A stretch of 64,000 nt of DNA from an uncultured Lachnospiraceae bacterium (GCA_910577165.1 CAJTLX010000010.1:1-64000); one strand, 5' to 3'; shown: positions 26,380 through 35,278, counted from the first letter of the stretch. Notes: generated by a model from the sequence alone, not told the origin. Made by a program: numbers and translations.

Positions 26380-27375
26380 ATGGCGAAGGCAAAAGCAGCA
26401 GACAAAAAGCAGGTCAAGACAATCGGCGTTCTTACGAGCGGCGGGGACGCGCCGGGCATGAACGCTGCCATCCGCGCGGTGGTGCGCACAGCGATCGCGA
26501 GCGGGTTGAAAGTGAAGGGCATCCGCAGGGGCTATACTGGTTTACTTGAGGAGGATATTGTGGATATGAATGCGCGCAGCGTGGCGGATATTATCCAGCG
26601 CGGCGGCACGATTTTGTATACAGCGCGCTGCCCGGAATTTATGACGGCAAACGGGCAGGACAAAGGGGCGGATATCTGTCGTAAGCATGGGATTGACGGA
26701 CTTGTGGTGATCGGCGGTGACGGCTCCTTCCAGGGTGCGAGGCAGCTTGCGGCGAGGGGAGTCAATACAGTGGGCTTGCCGGGGACGATCGATCTTGATA
26801 TTGCCTGCACGGAATACACCATAGGTTTCGACACGGCGGTCAACACCGCGATGCAGGCGATCGACAAAGTGCGCGATACCTCCACCTCGCACGAGCGATG
26901 CAGCATTATTGAGGTGATGGGCAGGAATGCCGGGTATATCGCGCTCTGGTGCGGCATTGCAAACGGCGCGGAGGATATTTTGACCGTGGAGTGCTACGAC
27001 CGTGACGAGAGCAAGATTATTGAAAATATTCGCGCAAAGAAGAAGGTTGGCAAGACCCATCATATTATTATCAATGCGGAGGGCATCGGCGATTCCTATG
27101 AGATGGCAAAGCGCATCGAGGCGGCGACGGGGATGGAGACCAGGGCGACCGTGATCGGACATATTCAGCGCGGCGGCAGCCCGACCTGCAAGGACAGAGT
27201 CTACGCTTCAGCCATGGGGGCGAAGGCCGTTGATATCTTAGTGGCGGGGGGAAGCAACCGTGTGGTTGCATACAAGCATGGGGAATATGTGGACTTTGAC
27301 ATTGAGGAAGCATTAAGCATGAAGAAAACACTTGATCCATATTTGTATGATATGGCAAAGAAACTGGCAAGATAG
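26380..27375 (+). CDS. pfkA: ATP-dependent 6-phosphofructokinase
   Basis: Phosphorylates fructose-6-phosphate in glycolysis. The 331-residue protein has GGDAPGMNAAIRAVVR at the ATP site, GGDGSFQGA (Gly rather than Asp after GGD marks ATP rather than pyrophosphate use) and the catalytic PGTIDLDI, in which both aspartates are kept but the usual Asn between them is Leu. MGRNAGYIALW and GHIQRGGSPT bind substrate. A short basic extension (AKAKAADKKQVK) precedes the domain. It is preceded by GAAAGAGG and ends at a strong terminator. Confidence 0.96.
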   Translation: MAKAKAADKKQVKTIGVLTSGGDAPGMNAAIRAVVRTAIASGLKVKGIRRGYTGLLEEDIVDMNARSVADIIQRGGTILYTARCPEFMTANGQDKGADICRKHGIDGLVVIGGDGSFQGARQLAARGVNTVGLPGTIDLDIACTEYTIGFDTAVNTAMQAIDKVRDTSTSHERCSIIEVMGRNAGYIALWCGIANGAEDILTVECYDRDESKIIENIRAKKKVGKTHHIIINAEGIGDSYEMAKRIEAATGMETRATVIGHIQRGGSPTCKDRVYASAMGAKAVDILVAGGSNRVVAYKHGEYVDFDIEEALSMKKTLDPYLYDMAKKLAR

Positions 27376-27380
27376 GAAAG

Positions 27381-27420
27381 AAAAAGGGCGGGGAATGAAA
27401 AAAACTTCCTGCCCTTTTTT
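27381..27420 (+). terminator. Rho-independent terminator of pfkA
   Basis: AAAAAGGGCGGGGAA pairs with TTCCTGCCCTTTTTT around a 10-nt A-rich loop, ending in T6. Confidence 0.92.
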
Positions 27421-27500
27421 GTAAGGAAAAAATAAATTGAGAGCATTTGATATTGTGTGAGGAAAAGGGATTACCATAAATCTGGCAGGGGGAAATGAAA

Positions 27501-28130
27501 ATGACAAATTCAGAGCGCAGGGATGCGCAGATAGCTTATATTGCGGATGAGAATGTTTTTGAGGAGATGATGGAGTGCAGAAAGATACTGCAAAAATTAA
27601 ATTTTATGGATCGTACAGATTTTGTGGGAATTAAAACCGTGGTAAAGGAACTGTTTGGGAAGTCGGAAGATGCTTTTGTAAATCCGCCTTTTTACTGTGA
27701 TTATGGAAGTCATATTGAGGTGGGAAAAAATTTTTTTGCTAATTATAACTGCACTTTGCTGGATGTCGCAAAAATAAAAATTGGGAATAATTGTCAGATG
27801 GCACCAAATGTCGCGATCTATACCGCGGGGCATCCCGTTCATCCGGTCAGCCGAAATTCTGCCTACGAGTACGGAAAAGAAGTGACAATTGGAGATAATG
27901 TGTGGCTTGGCGGAAATACTGTGGTCTGTCCAGGAGTACATATCGGCAGCAATGTAGTGATTGGTGCGGGCAGTGTGGTGACAAAGGATATCCCTGACTG
28001 GTGCATTGCAGCGGGCAACCCTTGCAAAGTGATCCGCAAAATAACGGATGAGGATAAACGAAAACTGTTCCGCGACGAAAAGATCGATGAAGAAGCATGG
28101 CAGGATATTGTGACTCGGATGGAGTTCTAG
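27501..28130 (+). CDS. Sugar O-acetyltransferase (maltose/galactoside type, left-handed beta helix)
   Basis: Transfers acetyl from acetyl-CoA to a sugar hydroxyl. The 209-residue protein has the N-terminal Mac domain (helical; RRDAQIAYIADE then RKILQKLN) and a hexapeptide-repeat helix. Signature segments are ANYNCTLLDVAKIKIGNN, the catalytic His in YTAGHPVHP and the CoA-side IGAGSVVTKDIP. I prefer ATG 27501 over ATG 27495 because GGGGG sits directly against the latter. It ends 14 bp before a long structured repeat and the glycoside hydrolase gene, and starts the accessory carbohydrate region. Confidence 0.92.
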   Translation: MTNSERRDAQIAYIADENVFEEMMECRKILQKLNFMDRTDFVGIKTVVKELFGKSEDAFVNPPFYCDYGSHIEVGKNFFANYNCTLLDVAKIKIGNNCQMAPNVAIYTAGHPVHPVSRNSAYEYGKEVTIGDNVWLGGNTVVCPGVHIGSNVVIGAGSVVTKDIPDWCIAAGNPCKVIRKITDEDKRKLFRDEKIDEEAWQDIVTRMEF

Positions 28131-28143
28131 CAATTTTATCTCT

Positions 28144-28264
28144 GCGGAACTAAAAAAACAGCGAATGCCCGCACAGTATCCGAAGGAGCTTTTGTGAGCA
28201 GTGCAAACAAAACCCTTCCCAAATGGTGGGTACTGGAAGGGCATTCGCGGAACTAAAAATAAGG
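28144..28264 (+). repeat. Long nested hairpin element, copy 1 (candidate structured RNA)
   Basis: Flanked by exact 13-bp direct repeats GCGGAACTAAAAA (28144-28156 and 28247-28259). Outer stem GCGAATGCCC (28161-28170) pairs with GGGCATTCGC (28239-28248). Inside, CAGTA pairs with TACTG, and TTTTGT with ACAAAA. The 3' end (AACTAAAAATAAGGAG) supplies the Shine-Dalgarno of the gene starting at 28272. A second copy lies at 38572-38710. Confidence 0.85.
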
Positions 28265-28271
28265 AGAAAAA

Positions 28272-29942
28272 ATGAGCAAAAATTTAATTATCTTTACGGA
28301 CAGCGGGGATACTCTGATCGATGAGGGCAGCCAGGTATTTGACGGGCGGGGAATCGTTACTAAGGCAGAATTTATTCCCGGCGCGAAGGAATTTCTTACC
28401 GGACTTTACAAGGAGGGATACCGCATCGCGCTGGTTGCGGATGGGGAGTGGGAATCCTTTCAGAATGTGTACCGTGAAAATGGGTGTGGGTACTGCTTTG
28501 AGCAGTGGATTGTATCGGAGATTGTGGGGCATGAGAAGCCGCATATAAGTATGTTTGATACAGCGATGGAAAAAATGGGACTTACCGACGCGGATAAGCC
28601 CCGCATTGTGATGATTGGAAACAATCTAAAAAAGGATATTGCGGGGGCGAACCGCTACGGGATTACCTCGATCAGGCTTGACTGGTCGCCGCGCTATTTT
28701 CATACTGTGGAGGAGGCGGACTGGCAGCCGGATTACACAGTAAGCACGCCGGAGAAATTGAGGGAGTTGATTTACTCTCTGGAAAGGGAAAGTGAAAAGT
28801 CTGTAACAGAGTTAAAATCTGAATTGTCGGATGAACTGCGCACCGAGACGGCGCGTAAATTAAGGCTTGTCACGAATGCCTTTACCAAGATATTGTATGA
28901 GGAGGATGAAACCTTCCTCGAAAACATGAAGAGCCATAATCTGGCGGGGGATGATATCGAAAAATACCGTTACTGGGAGTGGACGCAGGGCGTGGGACTC
29001 TTTGGACTCTGGAAACTTTTTTCCCGTGAGCGGGAAAATTCCCGTGAACAGGAAGGGAATGTGACTGCCGAAAACTATCTTGCCACAATTAAAGCCTACT
29101 ATGACCGGCAAATTTTAATTGGCTTTCCGGCATTAAATATCAATACGGCGACTCCGTATCTGACCATGTCCTTTCTGGCGGAGTACACAGGGGAGGAAAA
29201 GTATTTAGAACCCTGCAAAATAGCGGCGGAAGAGATTATGGAAAAATTTCCCAGAACCGCAGAGGGGGGATTTCAGCACAAAACTTCTGACTGCTTAAAT
29301 GAGCAGGAACTATGGGATGATACCCTCTATATGACGGTTTTGTTTTTGGCAAATATGGGGCGCATTCTAAAGAATCAAAAAATGGTACAGGAAGCACAGT
29401 ATCAATTTTTGCTACATGAAAAATATCTCTGCGATCGGGTGAGCGGTCTGTGGTATCACGGCTGGACATTTAAGGAGAAAAATCATTTTGCGGGCGCGTT
29501 CTGGGGGCGCGGGAATTGTTGGATCACCATGGCCATCCCTGAATTTCTCTCGATTGTGCCGGAGGATGGTGCGGTGAGAAGAATGTTAATTCAGAGTTTA
29601 AGGCAGCAGGTGGAGAGTCTTGCAAAATACCAGAGCGAAAACGGAATGTGGCATACTCTTGTGGATGATAAAACTTCCTATGTGGAGGCAAGTGCAACCT
29701 GTGGATTTGCCTACGGAATATTAAAGGCGGTAAAGGATGGGCTGATTGATTCTTCTTATCGCAAAATCGCAGAAAGAGCTGCTTCCGCGATTCTTGGCTG
29801 CATCTCCGGGGAGGGGGTAGTAAATCAGGTTTCCTACGGTACACCGATGGGACGGGGGGATAAAAATTTTTATAAGGAGATCCCGTTAAAGTCGATGCCT
29901 TATGGTCAGGCATTGGCGATGCTGTTTTTATCAGAACTGTAA
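28272..29942 (+). CDS. HAD-like domain fused to GH105/GH88-type unsaturated uronyl hydrolase
   Basis: A 556-residue cytoplasmic protein with two parts. Residues 1-165 look like a haloacid-dehalogenase fold: motif I IIFTDSGDTLID, and a motif IV-like VMIGNNLKKDIAGANRYG. Motif I lacks the second Asp of phosphatases (DSG rather than DxD) and motif IV has Asn for the first Asp, so catalysis is doubtful. From about residue 190 the rest is an (alpha/alpha)6 GH105-like domain with the catalytic-type Asp in LWDDTLYM, WGRGNCW and KSMPYGQALAMLFL. GH105 enzymes remove unsaturated uronic acids left by polysaccharide lyases. No signal peptide is present. The gene follows a structured repeat and is followed 33 bp later by the GH38 gene. 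Confidence 0.82.
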   Translation: MSKNLIIFTDSGDTLIDEGSQVFDGRGIVTKAEFIPGAKEFLTGLYKEGYRIALVADGEWESFQNVYRENGCGYCFEQWIVSEIVGHEKPHISMFDTAMEKMGLTDADKPRIVMIGNNLKKDIAGANRYGITSIRLDWSPRYFHTVEEADWQPDYTVSTPEKLRELIYSLERESEKSVTELKSELSDELRTETARKLRLVTNAFTKILYEEDETFLENMKSHNLAGDDIEKYRYWEWTQGVGLFGLWKLFSRERENSREQEGNVTAENYLATIKAYYDRQILIGFPALNINTATPYLTMSFLAEYTGEEKYLEPCKIAAEEIMEKFPRTAEGGFQHKTSDCLNEQELWDDTLYMTVLFLANMGRILKNQKMVQEAQYQFLLHEKYLCDRVSGLWYHGWTFKEKNHFAGAFWGRGNCWITMAIPEFLSIVPEDGAVRRMLIQSLRQQVESLAKYQSENGMWHTLVDDKTSYVEASATCGFAYGILKAVKDGLIDSSYRKIAERAASAILGCISGEGVVNQVSYGTPMGRGDKNFYKEIPLKSMPYGQALAMLFLSEL

Positions 29943-29975
29943 AAAAATGTGCAGTGAGATAATGGGGGAAAAGAT

Positions 29976-32900
29976 ATGGGGCTTGGAAGGCAGTGGGAAG
30001 AGCGGCTGAAACTATGGGATGAGGCGTTTGCCCCGAACTTGTATCAAAAAGTGGGGAGAATAGATCTTTGGGGCTTTACCACAATGGAACATATCAGCAG
30101 AGAGAGGGCGGAGGCGGAGGATTATCAGCCGTTTGAGGAAGGGCGCGCATGGGGGAGAAAATGGGAGTATGGCTGGTTTCGTTGTCATATCACTCTGCCG
30201 GAGGAAACTCTGGACAGGAGGGTGATGTTGCGGCTTTGTGTGGCACCGGAAATGCTAGTTTATGTAAACGGAAAAGAGGCGGGTTCCATTGACTGGAGAC
30301 ATGAGTATGTGCAGCTTACACCCGCTGCCATAGGGGGAGAAGAATTTGAAATTTACGCCGAGGCATATGCGGGTCACGGGGCGAGATTAGAGGGGGCGGG
30401 GATCTGCCCGAGAGAGGAAAAAGTATTGCCGGAAACACCAAAATTTCAATGTCTGGTAGAAGAGAGCAGCTTTGGAATCTGGAATGAGGAGATGTTTCAG
30501 GCGTATGCGGATTACCATGTGCTGTATGAACTTTGGCGCGCGCTTCCGGAAAACAGCTTGCGCAGTATACAGATCGCACAGGCTCTAAAGGAATTTACCT
30601 TCCTGGCAGATTTTGAGCTGCCGGAACCTCTTCGGACGGAAAGCGTAAGTTTTGCAAGAAAGGTACTTGTGCCGATGCTTGCGGCAAGGAACGGCACAAG
30701 CGCGCCGGTATTTTCTGTTTTTGGTCAGTCCCATCTCGATCTGGCATGGCTGTGGACAAATAAGGAGACAAAGCGCAAATCGGCGAGAACTTATGCGAAT
30801 CAGGTAGCACTGATGGAGCGATATCCTGATTACCGCTTTCTTTTGTGCGAGCCGCCCATCCTGGAAAATTTAAAAAATTATTACCCGGATTTATACCGGA
30901 GGGTAAAAGAGTTTGTGGCGCGGGGAAATTTTATTCCTGACGGTGCGATGTGGGTGGAGGGGGATACCAATATGGCGGGCGGGGAAAGTCTGATCCGCCA
31001 GTTTGTATATGGGAAAAAATGGTTTTTACAGGAATTTGGCGTGGACAGCAAAGTAGCGTGGATGCCGGATACTTTTGGCTATACTGGCGCGTTGCCGCAG
31101 ATAATGAAGGGCTGTAGAGTGGATTATTTTGCGACACAAAAATTGCTTCGCGCAGATCCTGAGAGTGAACCCTTCCCCTACAATCTGTTTTGGTGGGAGG
31201 GGATTGACGGAAGTAAGGTTTTGGCGCATCTTTTTAAGGAAAATAACGCTGTGTTTTCGCCCGCCAGGATGGTGCAGCGGTGGGAGGAGGACAGGAATCA
31301 AAAAGAGGGAATTTCCGGGATGCTCTTCCCGTTTGGCTATGGGGACGGGGGCGGCGGTCCGACCGAGATAATGGTGGAAATGTTAAACCGGTGCGGCGAC
31401 TTGCAGGGCGCGCCGAGAACAAAGATCGAGGGACCGGAAGAATATTTTAGGAGAGTGGGCGAGCAGCCGATAGACAATACCTATTACGGGGAGCTTTATC
31501 TTGCGTGGCACAGGGGAACTTACACGGCGCAGGCACGGATAAAAAAGAAGGCGCGCCAGGCGGAGGCGGCACTTCGCCAGACGGATTTTCTTGCGGGACT
31601 TTTAAGGCTTTTAGAAAAACCACCGCGGGACGCACTGACACAAAAAGAGGAAGGGATGGATGAATACCTGGAAGCTTTGTGGAAGGAGCTTTTATTTTGC
31701 GAGTTTCACGATATCCTGCCGGGAACCTCTATCCGAAGGGTCAATGAAGAAGCGGAAAAATCTTTGGATAAAGTGCGGCGGGAGGCATTTTCACTCGCGG
31801 ATTCGCTTCTTGCAAAGATCGCGGGGGAGGGGGCGGTATTTAATTCGCTAAGCTGGTCAAGAGAATACGGGGGACTTCTTCTTCCCCCCTGTGGATTTGT
31901 AAAAAAGACTAGGGGAGGGAAACCCAAAAAAAGGGAGGGAACCATTCGCGCTATTCTGGAAGAAAATGGAAAGAAAGTGATTATAGAAAGCGAGGATTAT
32001 CGTGCCGTTGTGGATGGTCTTGGCAGAATTCTAAGTCTTTGTGACCGGGAAACCGGGTATGAATATGTTACAGGCGCACTTAATGAACTTTGTATGTACC
32101 GGGATATAAATGTTGATTACGATGCCTGGGAGATCGGCAGGATGTATGAGGCAGTTCCTGTTAAATTAAAGGGGGAGGGAAAACTTTATCTTCGCTGTGA
32201 GCCGGATGGGGTTCATATGGATATCCATAGGGAGGAAGCATATTTTACCTGGCAGCAGGAAATTATTTTTCTGGAAGGAAGCCGCAGGATCGAGTTTAAG
32301 ACAAAGGTGGATTGGCGAGAACGGCATAAACTGTTAAAGGTGGTATTTCCGACAACGGTATACACAAAAGAAGTGATGGAGGAAATACAGTTTGGCTACC
32401 TAAAACGCCCAACTCACCGCTCAAGGCGGTATGAAAAAGATCGGTATGAAACCTGCCACCATCGCTATGCTGCACTTTCCGACGGGAAGAATGGTTTTGC
32501 GGTGCTAAATAACTGCAAATATGGTATTTCCGCAAAGGACAGCACTCTGGCACTAACACTTTTGCGTGCGCCGGTAAAGCCGGACGAAGAAGCGGATCAG
32601 GGACAGCATGAATTTACCTACGCATTATATTTGTTTGCGGGACCATTTACAGAGAGTGATGTGGTGCGCGAGGCATATGAACTTAATCTGCCCGTGCAGA
32701 TCGCGGACGGAGTTTCAAAATCAAATGAAACGACAAGTTATTTTTCCATCGATCAGAAAAATATTATTTTAGAAACCTTAAAGCCCGCGATGGAAGAAAA
32801 AAACGGTGCGGTGGCACGTCTGTATGAGTCCATGGGAAGCGCAGTTGAGTGCAATTTGTTTGTGCCGCCCTCGGTAAGGGAAGTATGGCTGTGCAATATG

Positions 32901-32996
32901 CTTGAGGAGAGGCAGGAGCGGGTGTTGCTTATAGGCAGGAGGGTTCAGCTTAAATTTCATTCTTTTGAAATTAAAACCCTGTTGCTTGTTGTGTAA
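29976..32996 (+). CDS. Alpha-mannosidase, glycoside hydrolase family 38
   Basis: A 1006-residue cytoplasmic enzyme that removes alpha-linked mannose. The zinc-binding pair is in SVFGQSHLDLAWLWTNKET, the nucleophile Asp is in WMPDTFGYTGALPQ and the conserved LLFCEFHDILPGTS is present. The first 240 residues form the N-terminal beta-sandwich typical of bacterial and 2C1-type GH38; beta-rich domains occupy the C-terminal half. No signal peptide. Start: GGGGGAAAAGAT before the ATG. It probably forms an operon with the preceding GH105 fusion and acts on imported oligosaccharides. Confidence 0.94.
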   Translation: MGLGRQWEERLKLWDEAFAPNLYQKVGRIDLWGFTTMEHISRERAEAEDYQPFEEGRAWGRKWEYGWFRCHITLPEETLDRRVMLRLCVAPEMLVYVNGKEAGSIDWRHEYVQLTPAAIGGEEFEIYAEAYAGHGARLEGAGICPREEKVLPETPKFQCLVEESSFGIWNEEMFQAYADYHVLYELWRALPENSLRSIQIAQALKEFTFLADFELPEPLRTESVSFARKVLVPMLAARNGTSAPVFSVFGQSHLDLAWLWTNKETKRKSARTYANQVALMERYPDYRFLLCEPPILENLKNYYPDLYRRVKEFVARGNFIPDGAMWVEGDTNMAGGESLIRQFVYGKKWFLQEFGVDSKVAWMPDTFGYTGALPQIMKGCRVDYFATQKLLRADPESEPFPYNLFWWEGIDGSKVLAHLFKENNAVFSPARMVQRWEEDRNQKEGISGMLFPFGYGDGGGGPTEIMVEMLNRCGDLQGAPRTKIEGPEEYFRRVGEQPIDNTYYGELYLAWHRGTYTAQARIKKKARQAEAALRQTDFLAGLLRLLEKPPRDALTQKEEGMDEYLEALWKELLFCEFHDILPGTSIRRVNEEAEKSLDKVRREAFSLADSLLAKIAGEGAVFNSLSWSREYGGLLLPPCGFVKKTRGGKPKKREGTIRAILEENGKKVIIESEDYRAVVDGLGRILSLCDRETGYEYVTGALNELCMYRDINVDYDAWEIGRMYEAVPVKLKGEGKLYLRCEPDGVHMDIHREEAYFTWQQEIIFLEGSRRIEFKTKVDWRERHKLLKVVFPTTVYTKEVMEEIQFGYLKRPTHRSRRYEKDRYETCHHRYAALSDGKNGFAVLNNCKYGISAKDSTLALTLLRAPVKPDEEADQGQHEFTYALYLFAGPFTESDVVREAYELNLPVQIADGVSKSNETTSYFSIDQKNIILETLKPAMEEKNGAVARLYESMGSAVECNLFVPPSVREVWLCNMLEERQERVLLIGRRVQLKFHSFEIKTLLLVV

Positions 32997-33048
32997 ATCT
33001 TTATTCTAAAATAGTAAAGATTATATTAAAAAATAAGGGGGAATCATT

Positions 33049-33357
33049 ATGGCAGCAGTTCTTTTTATTTTATCGCTGGGAGCGTTTGTGATAAGCGTTC
33101 GTTCATTTAAGCAAAAGGGATTTTTATTTAATAATGCATATCTGTATGCTTCGAAGCAGGAGCGCGATACGATGGATAAAAGCAAACATTATCGCCAGTC
33201 CGCCATTATATTTTTGCTGGCAGGAATTGTATTTTTACTGAGCGCGGCGGCAGAACTATTTGGTGCTGAATGGCTATATTATCTTGTGATAGGCATTGTT
33301 ATTCCTGCCATTATTTATGCAGTATTTTCCAGCATAAGAATTGAAACGGGGAAATAG
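33049..33357 (+). CDS. Small two- or three-helix membrane protein (DUF3784-like)
   Basis: A 102-residue protein with a hydrophobic N-terminal segment (AVLFILSLGAFVISV), a conserved soluble loop (GFLFNNAYLYASKQERDTMDK and HYRQSA), and two more hydrophobic segments (IIFLLAGIVFLLSAA and WLYYLVIGIVIPAIIYAVF). The loop resembles the DUF3784 family as I remember it; function unknown. AAGGGGGAAT precedes the ATG. The 3' 33 bases are duplicated 69 bp downstream, in non-coding sequence. Confidence 0.75.
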   Translation: MAAVLFILSLGAFVISVRSFKQKGFLFNNAYLYASKQERDTMDKSKHYRQSAIIFLLAGIVFLLSAAAELFGAEWLYYLVIGIVIPAIIYAVFSSIRIETGK

Positions 33358-33427
33358 ACCATCTCCAAGTAAGATTTTCTATGATTTAAGTGTATTTTCC
33401 AGCATAGGAATTGAAACGAGGAGAAAG
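33322..33427 (+). repeat. Partial tandem duplication over the 3' end of the small membrane-protein gene
   Basis: GTATTTTCCAGCATAAGAAT... (33322-33354) recurs as GTATTTTCCAGCATAGGAAT... (33391-33427) with about three differences, at a 69-bp spacing. The first copy encodes the last residues of the membrane protein; the second is outside any gene. Confidence 0.8.
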
Positions 33428-33428
33428 G

Positions 33429-33476
33429 ATGTTTAACTTGATCAGAATGCCGCTTGCACGGCAGAAAGAGGAATAG
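33429..33476 (+). CDS. Possible 15-residue leader peptide ORF
   Basis: ATG at 33429 has GAGGAG five bases upstream and the ORF (MFNLIRMPLARQKEE) ends one base before the next start codon (TAG G ATG). The strong ribosome site and tight junction suggest translational coupling. It is too short to support a function, and the ribosome site may simply be a by-product of the duplicated block. Confidence 0.3.
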   Translation: MFNLIRMPLARQKEE

Positions 33477-33477
33477 G

Positions 33478-35265
33478 ATGGAACAGCATTATAGAAAAAT
33501 CGTTAAGGATACGGAGCAGCGGGTGATCGCGGCAATGCAGTGCCAGATTATGGAGCCTGCAAATTCCCGCTACGGGGGGTTTCGGGATGGGACGGGAATT
33601 GTGCAGGCAAAATATGCAATCTATCAGGTCGCGCCAATGATTGCGGTATACTGCTGTCCGGACAGCACATTTTATTGGAATGAAAAAATCTATGCCCGGA
33701 TTCTCTTAGGGCTTGACTATATCCGGAGCGTGCAGCATGAAAACGGACTGTTTGACTATATTACCTGCAATTTCTTTTCCGCACCGGACACAGCATTCTG
33801 CTTAAAAAAGCTGCTGCCGATATATCAATATCTGCGGGGAAAAATAAGTAAGGATTCTTATGAGATCGCAACGGGAAATTTAAAAGTTTCTGGGGAGCAA
33901 TGGGATTTTGGCAAAACCATTACTTGGGATAAGGAAAATTTTGGTAAAACTACTGCCGAAAATCAGGAAAACTTTGGAAAAATCACTGCCGGGGAGCAGG
34001 AGATCCACAAGCGTTTGGAGAAGATAATCGAGGACGGTGCGAATGGAATGCTTCTTGGCGGGTTTCACACGCCAAACCACCGATGGGCGATCGCATCCAT
34101 CCTGATGGCGTGCAGCCGTTATTTTGACAGTGAGCGGATGGAGGAAGCCGCATATACCTATCTGAAAGAGGGAATTGACTGCAATGCAGACGGCGAGTAC
34201 TCGGAGAAATCTGCGGGGAATTACAACCGGATCAACAATGATGCGATGATGCTTTTATCGGAAGTTACGGGGGATAATTCCTACGAGCAGAATGTTCTTC
34301 GCAACCTTTTTATGATGCTAAATTATATCGAGCCGGACGGCAGTATATTTACTGCCAATTCCACGCGGTTTGACAAGGATTTATTGATTTACCCTACGGA
34401 TTATTATATGGAATATCTGCGGATGGGAATAAAGTATAATATCCCGGAATTTCTTAAAATGTGCAATTCTATCTTCACATTTGTGGATGAAAAGCGTATT
34501 GACGCACCGGATTGTCTGATCTGGTTTATGCTTTCTCCAAAGTACCGCGAATTTGAATATGGGGAACAATATCTGTTTGAGGATTACCATGCATTTTATC
34601 AGGAGTCCGGGATTGCGCGCTGCAAAAACGGGCGATATACCTACACGGTAATGAACGGGAAATCAAATTTCTTCTATCTGCACAATGGGACGATAAAACT
34701 TGAGGTCAAGGTCTGTGGAAGTTTCTGTGAACACAGAGCATTTAAGAGCGAGGAGATGGAGAAGATTTCTGACGGAAAGTATCATCTGCGCCAGGTAATG
34801 CGGGGGTGGTATTATCTTCCATTTGAGGAGGCACCGGAAACAAGTGATTGGTGGAAGATGGACAATTCTTCCCGCAAAAAAAGATTGGGACCCGATATGC
34901 AGATCGATGTATGGGTCAGGGAGGGGGAGAATGGTGTTTGTCTGCGCATAAAAACCTCCGGGGTATCGAGCGCGCCATGGAGAATTGAACTGGCGTTTTC
35001 CGGCGTAAATTTCCTGACAAGCAAGCAGATAGATCTCCCTCTTTCCGGCAGTGAAGTGCTGGTCGTAAAAGAGGGGGAAGTCGAGGTGACAAATGGTTTG
35101 GATACTCTTGTGATTGGACCATGCTTTGGCGAGCATCACTTTATCGAGGGCAAGGAGGACAGCGAAAAAAAGACTGCTGGGGCATTCACGCTCTATCTTA
35201 CGGATTATACGGAATTTGACCGGGAAATTTATATTCGGAATAAACGGAGTGAGATAAAATGGTGA
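33478..35265 (+). CDS. Uncharacterised protein, possible alpha-toroid glycan-active enzyme
   Basis: A 595-residue cytoplasmic protein without a family I can name with confidence. The N-terminal 390 residues are helical with repeated aromatic hairpins (GLDYIRSVQHENGLFDYI; FHTPNHRWAIASILMACSRYF; EYSEKSAGNYNRINNDAMMLL), as in (alpha/alpha) toroid polysaccharide lyases, and contain His, Asn and Tyr clusters. The C-terminal 200 residues are beta-rich. This architecture recalls heparinase II/III-type lyases, but I see no diagnostic motif. An internal 33-bp tandem repeat (residues about 141-175) interrupts the toroid. I chose ATG 33478 (AGAGGA upstream) over a TTG eight codons earlier. Confidence 0.7.
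   Translation: MEQHYRKIVKDTEQRVIAAMQCQIMEPANSRYGGFRDGTGIVQAKYAIYQVAPMIAVYCCPDSTFYWNEKIYARILLGLDYIRSVQHENGLFDYITCNFFSAPDTAFCLKKLLPIYQYLRGKISKDSYEIATGNLKVSGEQWDFGKTITWDKENFGKTTAENQENFGKITAGEQEIHKRLEKIIEDGANGMLLGGFHTPNHRWAIASILMACSRYFDSERMEEAAYTYLKEGIDCNADGEYSEKSAGNYNRINNDAMMLLSEVTGDNSYEQNVLRNLFMMLNYIEPDGSIFTANSTRFDKDLLIYPTDYYMEYLRMGIKYNIPEFLKMCNSIFTFVDEKRIDAPDCLIWFMLSPKYREFEYGEQYLFEDYHAFYQESGIARCKNGRYTYTVMNGKSNFFYLHNGTIKLEVKVCGSFCEHRAFKSEEMEKISDGKYHLRQVMRGWYYLPFEEAPETSDWWKMDNSSRKKRLGPDMQIDVWVREGENGVCLRIKTSGVSSAPWRIELAFSGVNFLTSKQIDLPLSGSEVLVVKEGEVEVTNGLDTLVIGPCFGEHHFIEGKEDSEKKTAGAFTLYLTDYTEFDREIYIRNKRSEIKW
33911..34009 (+). repeat. In-frame 33-bp tandem repeats (three copies)
   Basis: Three degenerate units encode FGKTITWDKEN, FGKTTAENQEN and FGKITAGEQEI. 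They form a hydrophilic insert between helices of the toroid-like domain and look like a recent in-frame expansion. Confidence 0.82.
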
Positions 35266-35278
35266 AAAATGTAAAAAT

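Noticed and set aside
26380..27375. Pyrophosphate-dependent phosphofructokinase
   Set aside because: The protein has GGDGS (not GGDD) and PGTID (not PKTID), both signs of ATP use.
28131..28271. Insertion sequence remnant
   Set aside because: No transposase fragment in any frame; the shared boxes are internal to both copies and do not behave as target-site duplications.
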